A stretch of DNA of 64,000 bases. Source: Duganella levis (GTDB lineage Bacteria; Pseudomonadota; Gammaproteobacteria; Burkholderiales; Burkholderiaceae_D). Below the pieces are notes generated by a model. It did no database searches. It was not told the origin of the DNA and was given only the letters and a program-made list of their open reading frames with translations. The stretch covers positions 124,001 to 188,000 of the forward strand of contig NZ_WWCT01000001.1 in NCBI RefSeq assembly GCF_009857605.1, in the 5' to 3' direction. Shown piece by piece: positions 1-6,851 of the stretch; position 1 is the stretch's first letter, and the number at the start of each line of letters is the position of its first letter. The translations under genes were made by a program, and so were the position numbers.

Positions 1-1
1 C

Positions 2-1363
2 GACCCGCGCACCAATGCGCCGCTGGACATTCCGATCACGCGCCGCCTGGACGAGCCATTCAATGTGATGGATGGCCGCTCCGATCTCGGCCAACTGACC
101 GTCGACCAGCAACTGAACAAGGAGTGGAAGGCCCACCTTGGCGTCAGCTACAACCGCGAAGTCTACGACGCCAACCAGCTGCGCGTGAATGGCGTCAACC
201 TCAACACCGGCACGCTGGTGCGCAGCAACGACGCCACGCACGGCGCCATTTCCACCGACAGCTACGGCTTGTTCTACCTGCAAGGGTCGCTGAACCTGGC
301 CGGCCTGCACCACGAAATGCAGATCGGTAGCGACATCGAATACCGCCGCATCTTCCGCGCCGACCTGCTGCGTCAGGCGACCACCAGCACCTTCTCGTAC
401 CTGAATCCGGTCTACGGCACCGAGGCGCCGTCGGCCACCGTATCTGCCAGTGACAGTGACCAGAGCGACCAGCTGCACGACAAATCGGTATTCGCGCAGG
501 ACAGCATCTACCTGACCGACCGCTGGATCGTTTCCGCCGGTGCGCGTTATCAGGACTACCAGCAGATCGCCGGCCGTGGCCGTCCATTCACGGCCAACAC
601 CAATACCGACAGTTCGAAGTGGCTGCCGAAAGCCGGCGTGGTGTACAAGCTGTCGCCGACCTGGTCCCTGTACGGCAGCTATACCGAATCGCTCAAGCCG
701 GCATCGACCATCGCGCCGCTGAGCACCGGCGTGGTGATCGACTCGGCGGTGCTGCCGGAGCAGGCCAAGGCGTGGGAGGCGGGCGTCAAGCTGGCCAATC
801 CGGCCGGTTTCTCGGGCAGCGTGGCGCTGTTCAATATCGACAAGAAGAATGTGCTGGTCTCGCAGTTCAACGACATCACCAAGCTGACCGACTGGCGCAC
901 CGCCGGCGCGGCCCGCGCGCGCGGGCTGGAGGCCGATATCTCGGGCCGCCTGAGCCGCAGTTGGAACCTGATCGGCAGCTACGCCTACACCGACGCCATC
1001 ACCACCAAAGACCCGCTGTACCAAGGCTTTCGCCTGTGGAACGTAGCGCGCCAAACCGCCTCGCTGTCGGCTGCGTATGACGCCGGCGCGGTGTTCGGCG
1101 ACGACAAGCTGCGTACCGGCATCGGCGCGCACTATGTCGGCAAGCGCGCCGGCGATTCGGCCAACAGCTTCATGTTGCCGGCCTATACGGTGGCCGACGG
1201 GTTCGCGACCTACGATACCCGTATCGGCGGCCGCAGCGTGCGCTTCCAGCTGAACGTCAAGAACCTGTTCGACCGCCACTACTACCCATCCAGCGTCAAC
1301 AAGTACTTTGTCTCGGTGGGTGATGCGCGCCAGATTTCGCTGCTGACCACGCTGGACTTTTAA
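2..1363 (+). CDS. TonB-dependent siderophore receptor, C-terminal part (5' end outside window)
   Basis: This is the outer-membrane beta-barrel portion of a ferric-siderophore receptor; the frame is open from base 2, so the plug domain and any signal peptide lie upstream of the window. About 453 residues are visible. The repeated aromatic/polar strand pattern, the segment KAGVVYKLSPTWSLYGSYTE, the late NVKNLFDRHYY motif and the terminal phenylalanine (LTTLDF) are typical of the siderophore receptor barrel. It transports ferric chelates into the periplasm using TonB energy. The following YVTN propeller gene begins 9 bp after the stop with its Shine-Dalgarno AAGGAG overlapping the stop region, so the two are almost certainly co-transcribed. 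The specific siderophore cannot be inferred from the barrel alone. Confidence 0.9.
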   Translation, partial: DPRTNAPLDIPITRRLDEPFNVMDGRSDLGQLTVDQQLNKEWKAHLGVSYNREVYDANQLRVNGVNLNTGTLVRSNDATHGAISTDSYGLFYLQGSLNLAGLHHEMQIGSDIEYRRIFRADLLRQATTSTFSYLNPVYGTEAPSATVSASDSDQSDQLHDKSVFAQDSIYLTDRWIVSAGARYQDYQQIAGRGRPFTANTNTDSSKWLPKAGVVYKLSPTWSLYGSYTESLKPASTIAPLSTGVVIDSAVLPEQAKAWEAGVKLANPAGFSGSVALFNIDKKNVLVSQFNDITKLTDWRTAGAARARGLEADISGRLSRSWNLIGSYAYTDAITTKDPLYQGFRLWNVARQTASLSAAYDAGAVFGDDKLRTGIGAHYVGKRAGDSANSFMLPAYTVADGFATYDTRIGGRSVRFQLNVKNLFDRHYYPSSVNKYFVSVGDARQISLLTTLDF

Positions 1364-1372
1364 GGAGCCGTC

Positions 1373-2440
1373 ATGACCGCATTGCACATCACCGTATCCC
1401 GGCTGCTGGCCGGCCTGATGCTGGGCCTGGCCGGAATGGCAGCCCACGCCGATGACGGCCTGCTGGCCCGCATCGAACACAGCGCCGTGTTGCCGGGCAG
1501 CGGCCACAGCTGGGGCTTCGCCGCGCTGGACCCGTCGCGGCCCTACCTGTGGATCGCCCGCCGCGAGAACGGTCTGACCGTGTTCGACGTCGCCAAACAG
1601 AAGCCGGTGAGCACAGTGGAGGGCGGCGCCGGCGCCAACGGCGTGGCCTTCGTGCCGGCCGCGGACCGCGCCTACGTCGCCAACACCGACGGCACGCTGG
1701 GCATCGTGCGACTGTCGGACATGCACCAGCTGCGCCGCCTGGCCGTCAGCGACGCCAACCTGAACACCGCCATGCTGGAGCCGGTCAGCGGCAAAGTGTG
1801 GCTGACCAGCGGCCGCCGGGCGTCGCGCTCGACCGTGTATGTGCTCGATCCGGCAAGCGACAGCATCGTGGCGCAGCACGACTTCGACATCAAGAAAATC
1901 GATCCGCCGCTGGCCCTGGGCGACGGTTCGGTGATGGTGCCGATGCGCGACGAAGGCAAGCTGCTGAGGCTGGCCGGCGACACGCTGGCGGTGCAGTCCA
2001 CTTGGAGCTACCCGGACTGCAAGCAGCCGAGCGCGTTGGCCGTGGACCAGCGTCAGCGCCGTCTGTTCATCGCATGCCGTGGCGAGCGGCCGGTGCTGGT
2101 GGTGGCCAACCTGGATAGCGGGGCACAAGTAGCGTCGCTGCCGATTGGCCACGCCGTCAATGCCTTGGCCTATGACGCCGGCCGCCGGCTGATCCTCGGG
2201 CCAAGCGGCGCCGACAGCAACCTGACGCTGGTGCGCCAGGACGACGCCGATCATTACACGCCGCTCGGCTACGTCGCGACCCGCACCTGGGCCCACAACA
2301 TGGCCTACGACCCGCGCGCCGGCAAGGCGTACCTGCTGACGATGGACGTGACCCAGCCCGCCACGCCGCCGGGCGGCGCCAAGCGCGATCCAATATTCCA
2401 TCCAGACACCTTTACCGTGCTAAGCCTGCGTATCGAATGA
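1373..2440 (+). CDS. YVTN/YncE-type beta-propeller protein, exported
   Basis: A 355-residue protein with a signal peptide (about residues 1-26, cleavage after MAAHA) followed by repeated propeller blades: SRPYLWIARRENGLTVFDV, ADRAYVANTDGTLGIV, GKVWLTSGRR, QRRLFIACRGERPVLVVANLDSG and GKAYLLTMD. This is the YncE/YVTN fold, a periplasmic seven-bladed propeller with no proven catalytic role; E. coli YncE is iron-regulated. The ATG at 1373 is preceded by AAGGAG. It lies directly behind a siderophore receptor, suggesting an accessory role in iron uptake (inference). A second protein of this class is encoded at 24648-25688 next to another receptor operon. No enzymatic motif is visible. Confidence 0.85.
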   Translation: MTALHITVSRLLAGLMLGLAGMAAHADDGLLARIEHSAVLPGSGHSWGFAALDPSRPYLWIARRENGLTVFDVAKQKPVSTVEGGAGANGVAFVPAADRAYVANTDGTLGIVRLSDMHQLRRLAVSDANLNTAMLEPVSGKVWLTSGRRASRSTVYVLDPASDSIVAQHDFDIKKIDPPLALGDGSVMVPMRDEGKLLRLAGDTLAVQSTWSYPDCKQPSALAVDQRQRRLFIACRGERPVLVVANLDSGAQVASLPIGHAVNALAYDAGRRLILGPSGADSNLTLVRQDDADHYTPLGYVATRTWAHNMAYDPRAGKAYLLTMDVTQPATPPGGAKRDPIFHPDTFTVLSLRIE

Positions 2441-2474
2441 CACGGCAGGGATTTACACGCAGCGTGTTTTATGT

Positions 2475-2493
2475 GAGAATGATTATCATTAAC
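2475..2493 (+). promoter_or_regulatory. Fur box in front of FecI-type sigma gene
   Basis: GAGAATGATTATCATTAAC matches the 19-bp Fur consensus GATAATGATAATCATTATC at 16 of 19 positions by eye. It lies 19 bp before the preferred GTG start of the sigma factor, so iron repression of the FecI/FecR pair is expected. Confidence 0.85.
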
Positions 2494-2512
2494 TTTGATA
2501 AATCACGCTGCT

Positions 2513-3034
2513 GTGTTCACCGCACCTCGTCCTGCCGCCCACGATGCCTTCACCCATATCTATCGGGATCATCATGGCTGGCTGCTTAACTGGCTCTGGC
2601 GCAAGCTGGGCTGCCGCAGCGGCGCGGCCGATCTGGCGCAGGACACGTTCACCCGCGTGCTGACGGCCGACGCCGCCAGCGGCCTGCGCGAACCGCGTGC
2701 CTATCTCAGTCGGGTGGCGAATAATCTGCTGGCCAATCACTGGCGCCATCTCGGACTGGAACGCGAGTATCTGGCCGCGCTGGCGACGCAGCCGGAGCTG
2801 CTGGCGCCATCGCCCGAGGAACAGGCGCTGATGATGGAAACCCTGTATCGGCTCGACGCCATGCTGCAACGCCTGTCCGCCAAAGCGCGGCAAGTGTTCC
2901 TGATGGCGCAACTCGAAGGTTTGCCGTACGCCGCCATCGGATCGCGCCTGGGCATTTCAGAACGCATGGTCAAAAAATATATGGCGCAAGCGATGTTCGA
3001 ATGCGCGCTGGCGCTGCCGGCCGACGCCGCATGA
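2513..3034 (+). CDS. FecI-family ECF RNA polymerase sigma factor
   Basis: An extracytoplasmic-function sigma factor of the iron-starvation FecI group, which normally directs transcription of a ferric-siderophore receptor gene. Region 2 is seen in YRDHHGWLLNWLWRKLGC, AADLAQDTFTRVL and EPRAYLSRVANNLLANHWR; region 4 in LSAKARQVFLMAQLEGLPYAAIGSRLGISERMVKKYMAQA. The frame extends to a TTG at 2495, but GTG at 2513 gives 19 residues before HHGWL, close to the 17 in the paralogue at 43127, and leaves room after the Fur box; the start remains uncertain because no good Shine-Dalgarno is visible. The stop overlaps the fecR-like start as ATGA at 3031. No receptor gene follows in the same direction. Confidence 0.9.
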   Translation: MFTAPRPAAHDAFTHIYRDHHGWLLNWLWRKLGCRSGAADLAQDTFTRVLTADAASGLREPRAYLSRVANNLLANHWRHLGLEREYLAALATQPELLAPSPEEQALMMETLYRLDAMLQRLSAKARQVFLMAQLEGLPYAAIGSRLGISERMVKKYMAQAMFECALALPADAA

Positions 3035-3999
3035 GTTCCACCACCAGCGGAGCGACAGAGGAGCATGCCGTCCTGCGGCAAGCGGCGGAATGGTTTGCGG
3101 CCTTGCATGCCGATGACGCAGGTGCGGCAGAGCGCGATCAATGGCGGCGTTGGGTCGAGGCGGCACCCGAGCACCGGCTCGCATGGCAGAAAATCGAAGC
3201 GGTCAACCAGCAGTTCGGCATGCTGCCGGCCGAGCCGACGCTGGCCGCGCTGAAAACTCCTTACACGCGCCGTTCGGCCGCCAAGAAAATCCTGTTGCTG
3301 GCATCTACGGTGGCGTTGGGCACTGCGGTAGCGCGGCGCGACAGCCGTGAATACATGACCGCGCTGGCGGCCGGTGAGCGCACCGCCGTCGGCGAGATGC
3401 GCCGACTGGCGCTGGCAGATGGCTCCGATCTGTGGATGAATACCGACAGCGCAGTGGATATCGACTTTGCTGGCGGCCTGCGCCGCGTGGCCTTGCATCG
3501 CGGTGAAATCCTGTTGAACAGTGGACGCGATCCGGTTCGTCCGGCGCGTCCGCTGGTGGTCGATCTGCTGGGCGGCCGCTTGACTGCCTTGGGCACGCGC
3601 TTTGGCGTGTTCCGCTCCGGCGCCACTGCGCGGCTGGCCGTATTTGACGGATCGGTGCGGATTGAGCTGGATTCGGGTCACTCGACAATCGCAGCGGCAG
3701 GCACGCAGAGGCATTTCGGCGCAGACTGGATCGGCGCCGCCGAAGCAGCCGACGAGCAGCAAAGCGCATGGACGCGCAAGCGGCTGAGCGTCGACCGCAT
3801 GCGCCTCGGCGATTTTGTCGCCACGCTGGCACGCTACCGGCGCGGCCACCTCGGCTGTAATCCCGCCGTGGCCGACTTGCTGCTGACCGGCAGCTATCCC
3901 CTGGATGATTTGGACCGCATCCTGGCAGCGTTGGAAAAATCGCTGCCGGTGCGGGTGCAGCGGGTGATGCCGTGGTGGGTTACTGTGGAACCTGCATGA
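3031..3999 (+). CDS. FecR-family anti-sigma/sigma regulator
   Basis: A 322-residue inner-membrane regulator that controls the partner FecI-type sigma factor and receives a signal from a siderophore receptor. The N-terminal DUF4880-type region is seen in AAEWFAALHADDAGAAERDQ and AAPEHRLAWQKIEAV (residues about 18-60), followed by a basic-hydrophobic segment RRSAAKKILLLASTVALGT that is probably the membrane anchor, then the periplasmic FecR domain (LADGSDLWMNTDSAVDI, GEILLNSG, LTALGTRFGVF). The C terminus has an STN-like helix-turn region ending MPWWVTV, as in the paralogue at 43632. It is translationally coupled to the sigma gene by ATGA. Its 3' end overlaps by 20 bp the convergent gene at 3980-5038. 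Confidence 0.9.
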   Translation: MSSTTSGATEEHAVLRQAAEWFAALHADDAGAAERDQWRRWVEAAPEHRLAWQKIEAVNQQFGMLPAEPTLAALKTPYTRRSAAKKILLLASTVALGTAVARRDSREYMTALAAGERTAVGEMRRLALADGSDLWMNTDSAVDIDFAGGLRRVALHRGEILLNSGRDPVRPARPLVVDLLGGRLTALGTRFGVFRSGATARLAVFDGSVRIELDSGHSTIAAAGTQRHFGADWIGAAEAADEQQSAWTRKRLSVDRMRLGDFVATLARYRRGHLGCNPAVADLLLTGSYPLDDLDRILAALEKSLPVRVQRVMPWWVTVEPA

Positions 4000-5038
4000 G
4001 CTTCAACTTCGCCAGTTCCTGCGCCAGGTCTTCAGGACTCAGCGGCACATAGCCTTCTTCCGTATCGCGCTGGCGTGCCAGAATGTCCTGTCCTTCGCGC
4101 GACAGTGCCAGGCGCAGATATTCATACACCAGCGGATCCAGGGGCTTGCCCGGCGCCCGGTTCACATACAACTGCACAGCCGCCGACAGCGGATACTCGC
4201 CGCGCCGTACTTCATCGTAGGCTGGCGTGTGATAGGCATCGCCGGTGTTGGCGGCCAGCGGCAGAACGCGCACTTGACTGGTGGTCTTGGCGGCGTCCAC
4301 CCAGCCCAGCAGGGCGATACCAAACGGATCGGCGGCCACGGCGCGCAGCACGGCTTCGCGATTGGGCAACGCTTCATATTTGATGGCGAACGGCCGGCCG
4401 CCGAAGCGGGCGACGCGCATGCCGGTAGCAAAGCCGCCGTCGTCGCGCAGACCGTAGGCGTGGATGCGGCGTTGCGCGTACTCGCCATTCAAGCCTAGTT
4501 GCGACCATGTATTCAGATCGCCCTGCGGCGAGCCGGCGGTGAAGATCTGGCCCAATTGCTGGATGCTGAGGCCGGGAAGCGGATTGTTCACGTTCACGTA
4601 AGCCGCTGGCGGCGTCTTGTTCGGCGAACGCGGGCCATGGCCGTTGTAGCCGATGCGGATCGGCGTAGCGTCGTAGCCGAAGACTTGGCGGAAGGCGCTG
4701 CGGTCGCCGGGCCACATATCGCGCGTCAGCGGTGCGAAGGCGGTGGCGCCGGCGGTCAGCGCAGGCATGCCGGCCGAGGAACCTTCCATGCGCAGGTTGA
4801 ATCGGACAGCGGGATGCGTCTTGGTGAACAGCGCATTCAGTGACTGGATGACGTCTTCCAGTCCGTCGTTGCCGACGATGGCGACGCTGCCGTCGCGCAG
4901 CACATACGGTTGGCTGGCGGCGACAGTAACGGCCTGAGGCACATACGGCGCCGGGGCGGGCGTAGCGGCGCTGGCCGGGCTGGCGCACAGCAGTACGCCA
5001 GCGGCCAGCAGCACGCGGTAGGTCAATTGTTTGGGCAT
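3980..5038 (-). CDS. PstS-like periplasmic substrate-binding protein (PBP-like domain)
   Basis: A 352-residue exported protein with a signal peptide (cleavage near ASPASAA) and a PstS-type periplasmic binding domain: AIVGNDGLEDVIQSLNALFTK, LRMEGSSAGMPALTAGATAFAPLTR, VNNPLPGLSIQQLGQIFTAG, YGLRDDGGFATGM, DPFGIALLGWVDAA and the C-terminal PLDPLVYEYLRLALSREGQD. In classical Pst systems such proteins bind phosphate for an ABC permease, but no permease or ATPase is present here. It is the last gene of a four-gene operon starting with a TonB-dependent receptor, and its paralogue at 5044-6093 lies 5 bp upstream. The ligand is unknown; phosphate or a phosphorylated or ferric compound would be a guess. 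Confidence 0.8.
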   Translation of the reverse strand: MPKQLTYRVLLAAGVLLCASPASAATPAPAPYVPQAVTVAASQPYVLRDGSVAIVGNDGLEDVIQSLNALFTKTHPAVRFNLRMEGSSAGMPALTAGATAFAPLTRDMWPGDRSAFRQVFGYDATPIRIGYNGHGPRSPNKTPPAAYVNVNNPLPGLSIQQLGQIFTAGSPQGDLNTWSQLGLNGEYAQRRIHAYGLRDDGGFATGMRVARFGGRPFAIKYEALPNREAVLRAVAADPFGIALLGWVDAAKTTSQVRVLPLAANTGDAYHTPAYDEVRRGEYPLSAAVQLYVNRAPGKPLDPLVYEYLRLALSREGQDILARQRDTEEGYVPLSPEDLAQELAKLKLMQVPQ

Positions 5039-5043
5039 GGCGA

Positions 5044-6093
5044 TTAATCCAGTTTCGATAATTCAGCCGCTGCTTGCGCGGCGCTCAGCGGGATGTAGCC
5101 GCGTGGCTGGTCGGCGATGATCTGCTGGCCCTGGCGCGACAGCACCAGCCGCAGATACTCGCGCACCAGCGGATCGACTGGTTTACCGGGCAGGCGGCGC
5201 ACGTAAAAATACAGCCAGCGGCCATAGGGATAGCTGCCGTCCGAGACCTCGGCCGGTGTGCCGGTGGTGACGTGGCCTGCGTCGTTCAGGATGGCCAGTT
5301 GCTTGACCTGCTGGTTCTCCATGCCGATGGCCGCGATGCCGATGCCGGCCGGGTCGCTGCCGATGCGTTTGAGGATGGCTTCGGTGTTGCCCAGTTGTTC
5401 GTGCAGCGGTGCGAGCTGGCGGCCGTGCAGGTGAGTCTGTTGCAGGTAGTCGCCAAAGCCGGTGTATTCCGGCGTGCCGTATGGGTGGATCGCGCGTTGC
5501 GTCCATTCGCCTTTCAGGCCCAGTTGGCCCCAGGCGGAGTAGTCGCCGTTCGGATTGCCGATGGAGAGTATGCGGGCGACATCTTCCGCGCTGATTTGCG
5601 TCAGCGGATTGCTGCGGTTGACATACACCGCCAGCGTGGTCGCCAGATGGCCGCTGGTGTCGTCGCTGGTGCGGGCGACGCGGATTTCCAGCGCGTTGGC
5701 GCCGACGATCTTGCGGTATGGGACGGCTTCAATCGGGTTGATGGCGCGGCCCATGGCGCCGAACAGAGTTTTGCCGTGCATCAGCAGCGGCACGGCGCTG
5801 GTGGTGCCTTTGCCGTCCACTGCAAAGCGGATGTTGGGATGGCTGCTGGTGAACAGTGTGTTGAAGCGTTCGACGATGTATTGGACGTGCTCGGCGCCAG
5901 AGAGTTGCACCGCGCCGTCGGCCGTCAGGTAGCTGGCGTCTGGCGCGATGCTGACGGGCTGCGGCTGGTAGGCGGGCAGGGTGGCGTCGAGCGGGCGGCT
6001 GGCATCCGCTGCCCAGGCGCTGGCCGTGCTGGCGGCCAGAAGGCAGCCGAGCAGCAAGCGCAGACGCGAACGAAGGCGGCTCGGCGACGTCAT
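5044..6093 (-). CDS. PstS-like periplasmic substrate-binding protein, paralogue
   Basis: A 349-residue exported protein (signal peptide to about ASAWAADA) of the same PstS-like family as the adjacent gene: QLSGAEHVQYIVERFNTLFTS, VDGKGTTSAVPLLMHGKTLFG, YVNRSNPLTQISAEDVARIL, YGTPEYTGFGDYLQQ, DPAGIGIAAIGMENQ and PVDPLVREYLRLVLSRQGQQI. The two copies have clearly diverged, notably in the region where PstS contacts its anion, so they may bind different ligands. ATG at 6093 overlaps the previous gene's stop by one base (TAATG) and has an AAGGAG Shine-Dalgarno inside that gene. Membership in a receptor-led operon without an ABC transporter is unusual. Confidence 0.8.
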   Translation of the reverse strand: MTSPSRLRSRLRLLLGCLLAASTASAWAADASRPLDATLPAYQPQPVSIAPDASYLTADGAVQLSGAEHVQYIVERFNTLFTSSHPNIRFAVDGKGTTSAVPLLMHGKTLFGAMGRAINPIEAVPYRKIVGANALEIRVARTSDDTSGHLATTLAVYVNRSNPLTQISAEDVARILSIGNPNGDYSAWGQLGLKGEWTQRAIHPYGTPEYTGFGDYLQQTHLHGRQLAPLHEQLGNTEAILKRIGSDPAGIGIAAIGMENQQVKQLAILNDAGHVTTGTPAEVSDGSYPYGRWLYFYVRRLPGKPVDPLVREYLRLVLSRQGQQIIADQPRGYIPLSAAQAAAELSKLD

Positions 6094-6851
6094 TATTTCG
6101 CTCCTTGCGGTGCCGTCAGCGCCCAGTCAACAGCGGCGTCGAACAACTGGCCGCCTGCTGGCGACAGGTTGGTGAACGTCTCGTTATCCAGGAAGAACAT
6201 CACACGGCGTGCTGGCGCCAGGCTTTCGTAGTCCATGGTGGCGCCGCGCTCGTAGCCAAAGATGGCGGCCTTCTCAGGTTCGCCATAAATGGTCGCGATG
6301 GTGGTGGCGCCCAGGCCGGGCTTGCCCCAGCTCATGGTGGCTTGCTTTTGATAGATATCGACCACGCCGGCCGGCAGGCCTGCCGCCATTGGGTGCGGCG
6401 CGTTGACCAGCCAGACGTAGCGCGATTTTTCTACCGTGCCGTAGTCCGTTCCGGCGCGCTTGCCGGTCATGCCCAGGTCGTCCAGCAGATCCATTTCCCA
6501 GGTCATCAGGGGCGCCTTGATGTCGCGGTAAGCGCCCAGCAGGTCGCGGCTGCGGATGGTGGCCGACAGAATCACCAGATCCGCGCCTTGCGCCTGCTGC
6601 ACCGGCGCATACTGGCTTTGCAGCGTGACCTTGTAGCCGCGCGCTTCCAGATGCTCCTTGATCTTCTCGTCAAACGGCAAGCTCTTGCCCTCGACGCGCA
6701 CCACCAGCATGATCTTCTTGCCGGGGAAGGGCGCGGGCTTCGACGCCAGGGGCACGGCAACCGGTGCCGCCGGCTGCTGCGCGCTAGCATGGCCGGCCAG
6801 CGCCAGGCCGCCAGCCAGCATCATTGCTGCGAGTGTGCGGCGCGCGATCAC
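6093..6851 (-). CDS. Exported protein with Rossmann-like/ThuA-type (class I GATase-like) fold
   Basis: A 252-residue protein with a signal peptide (to about AGHASAQ). The mature part has an alternating beta/alpha pattern: KKIMLVVRVEGKSLPFDEKIKEH, GYKVTLQ, ADLVILSATIRSRDLLGAY, APLMTWEMDLLDDLGMTG, DYGTVEKS and a C-terminal RRVMFFLDNETFTNLSPAG stretch. That layout resembles ThuA/GATase-like extracellular domains seen in many secreted proteins; no catalytic Cys-His-Glu triad is evident, so I assign fold rather than activity. The start is GTG at 6851, overlapping the receptor stop as GTGA, so it is translationally coupled to the receptor. It probably works with the receptor and the two binding proteins in the envelope (inference). 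Confidence 0.6.
   Translation of the reverse strand: MIARRTLAAMMLAGGLALAGHASAQQPAAPVAVPLASKPAPFPGKKIMLVVRVEGKSLPFDEKIKEHLEARGYKVTLQSQYAPVQQAQGADLVILSATIRSRDLLGAYRDIKAPLMTWEMDLLDDLGMTGKRAGTDYGTVEKSRYVWLVNAPHPMAAGLPAGVVDIYQKQATMSWGKPGLGATTIATIYGEPEKAAIFGYERGATMDYESLAPARRVMFFLDNETFTNLSPAGGQLFDAAVDWALTAPQGAK

Noticed and set aside
2495..2512. TTG at 2495 as the start of the first FecI-type gene
   Set aside because: It lies 2 bp after the Fur box with no ribosome site; GTG 2513 gives an N-terminal length close to that of the paralogue.
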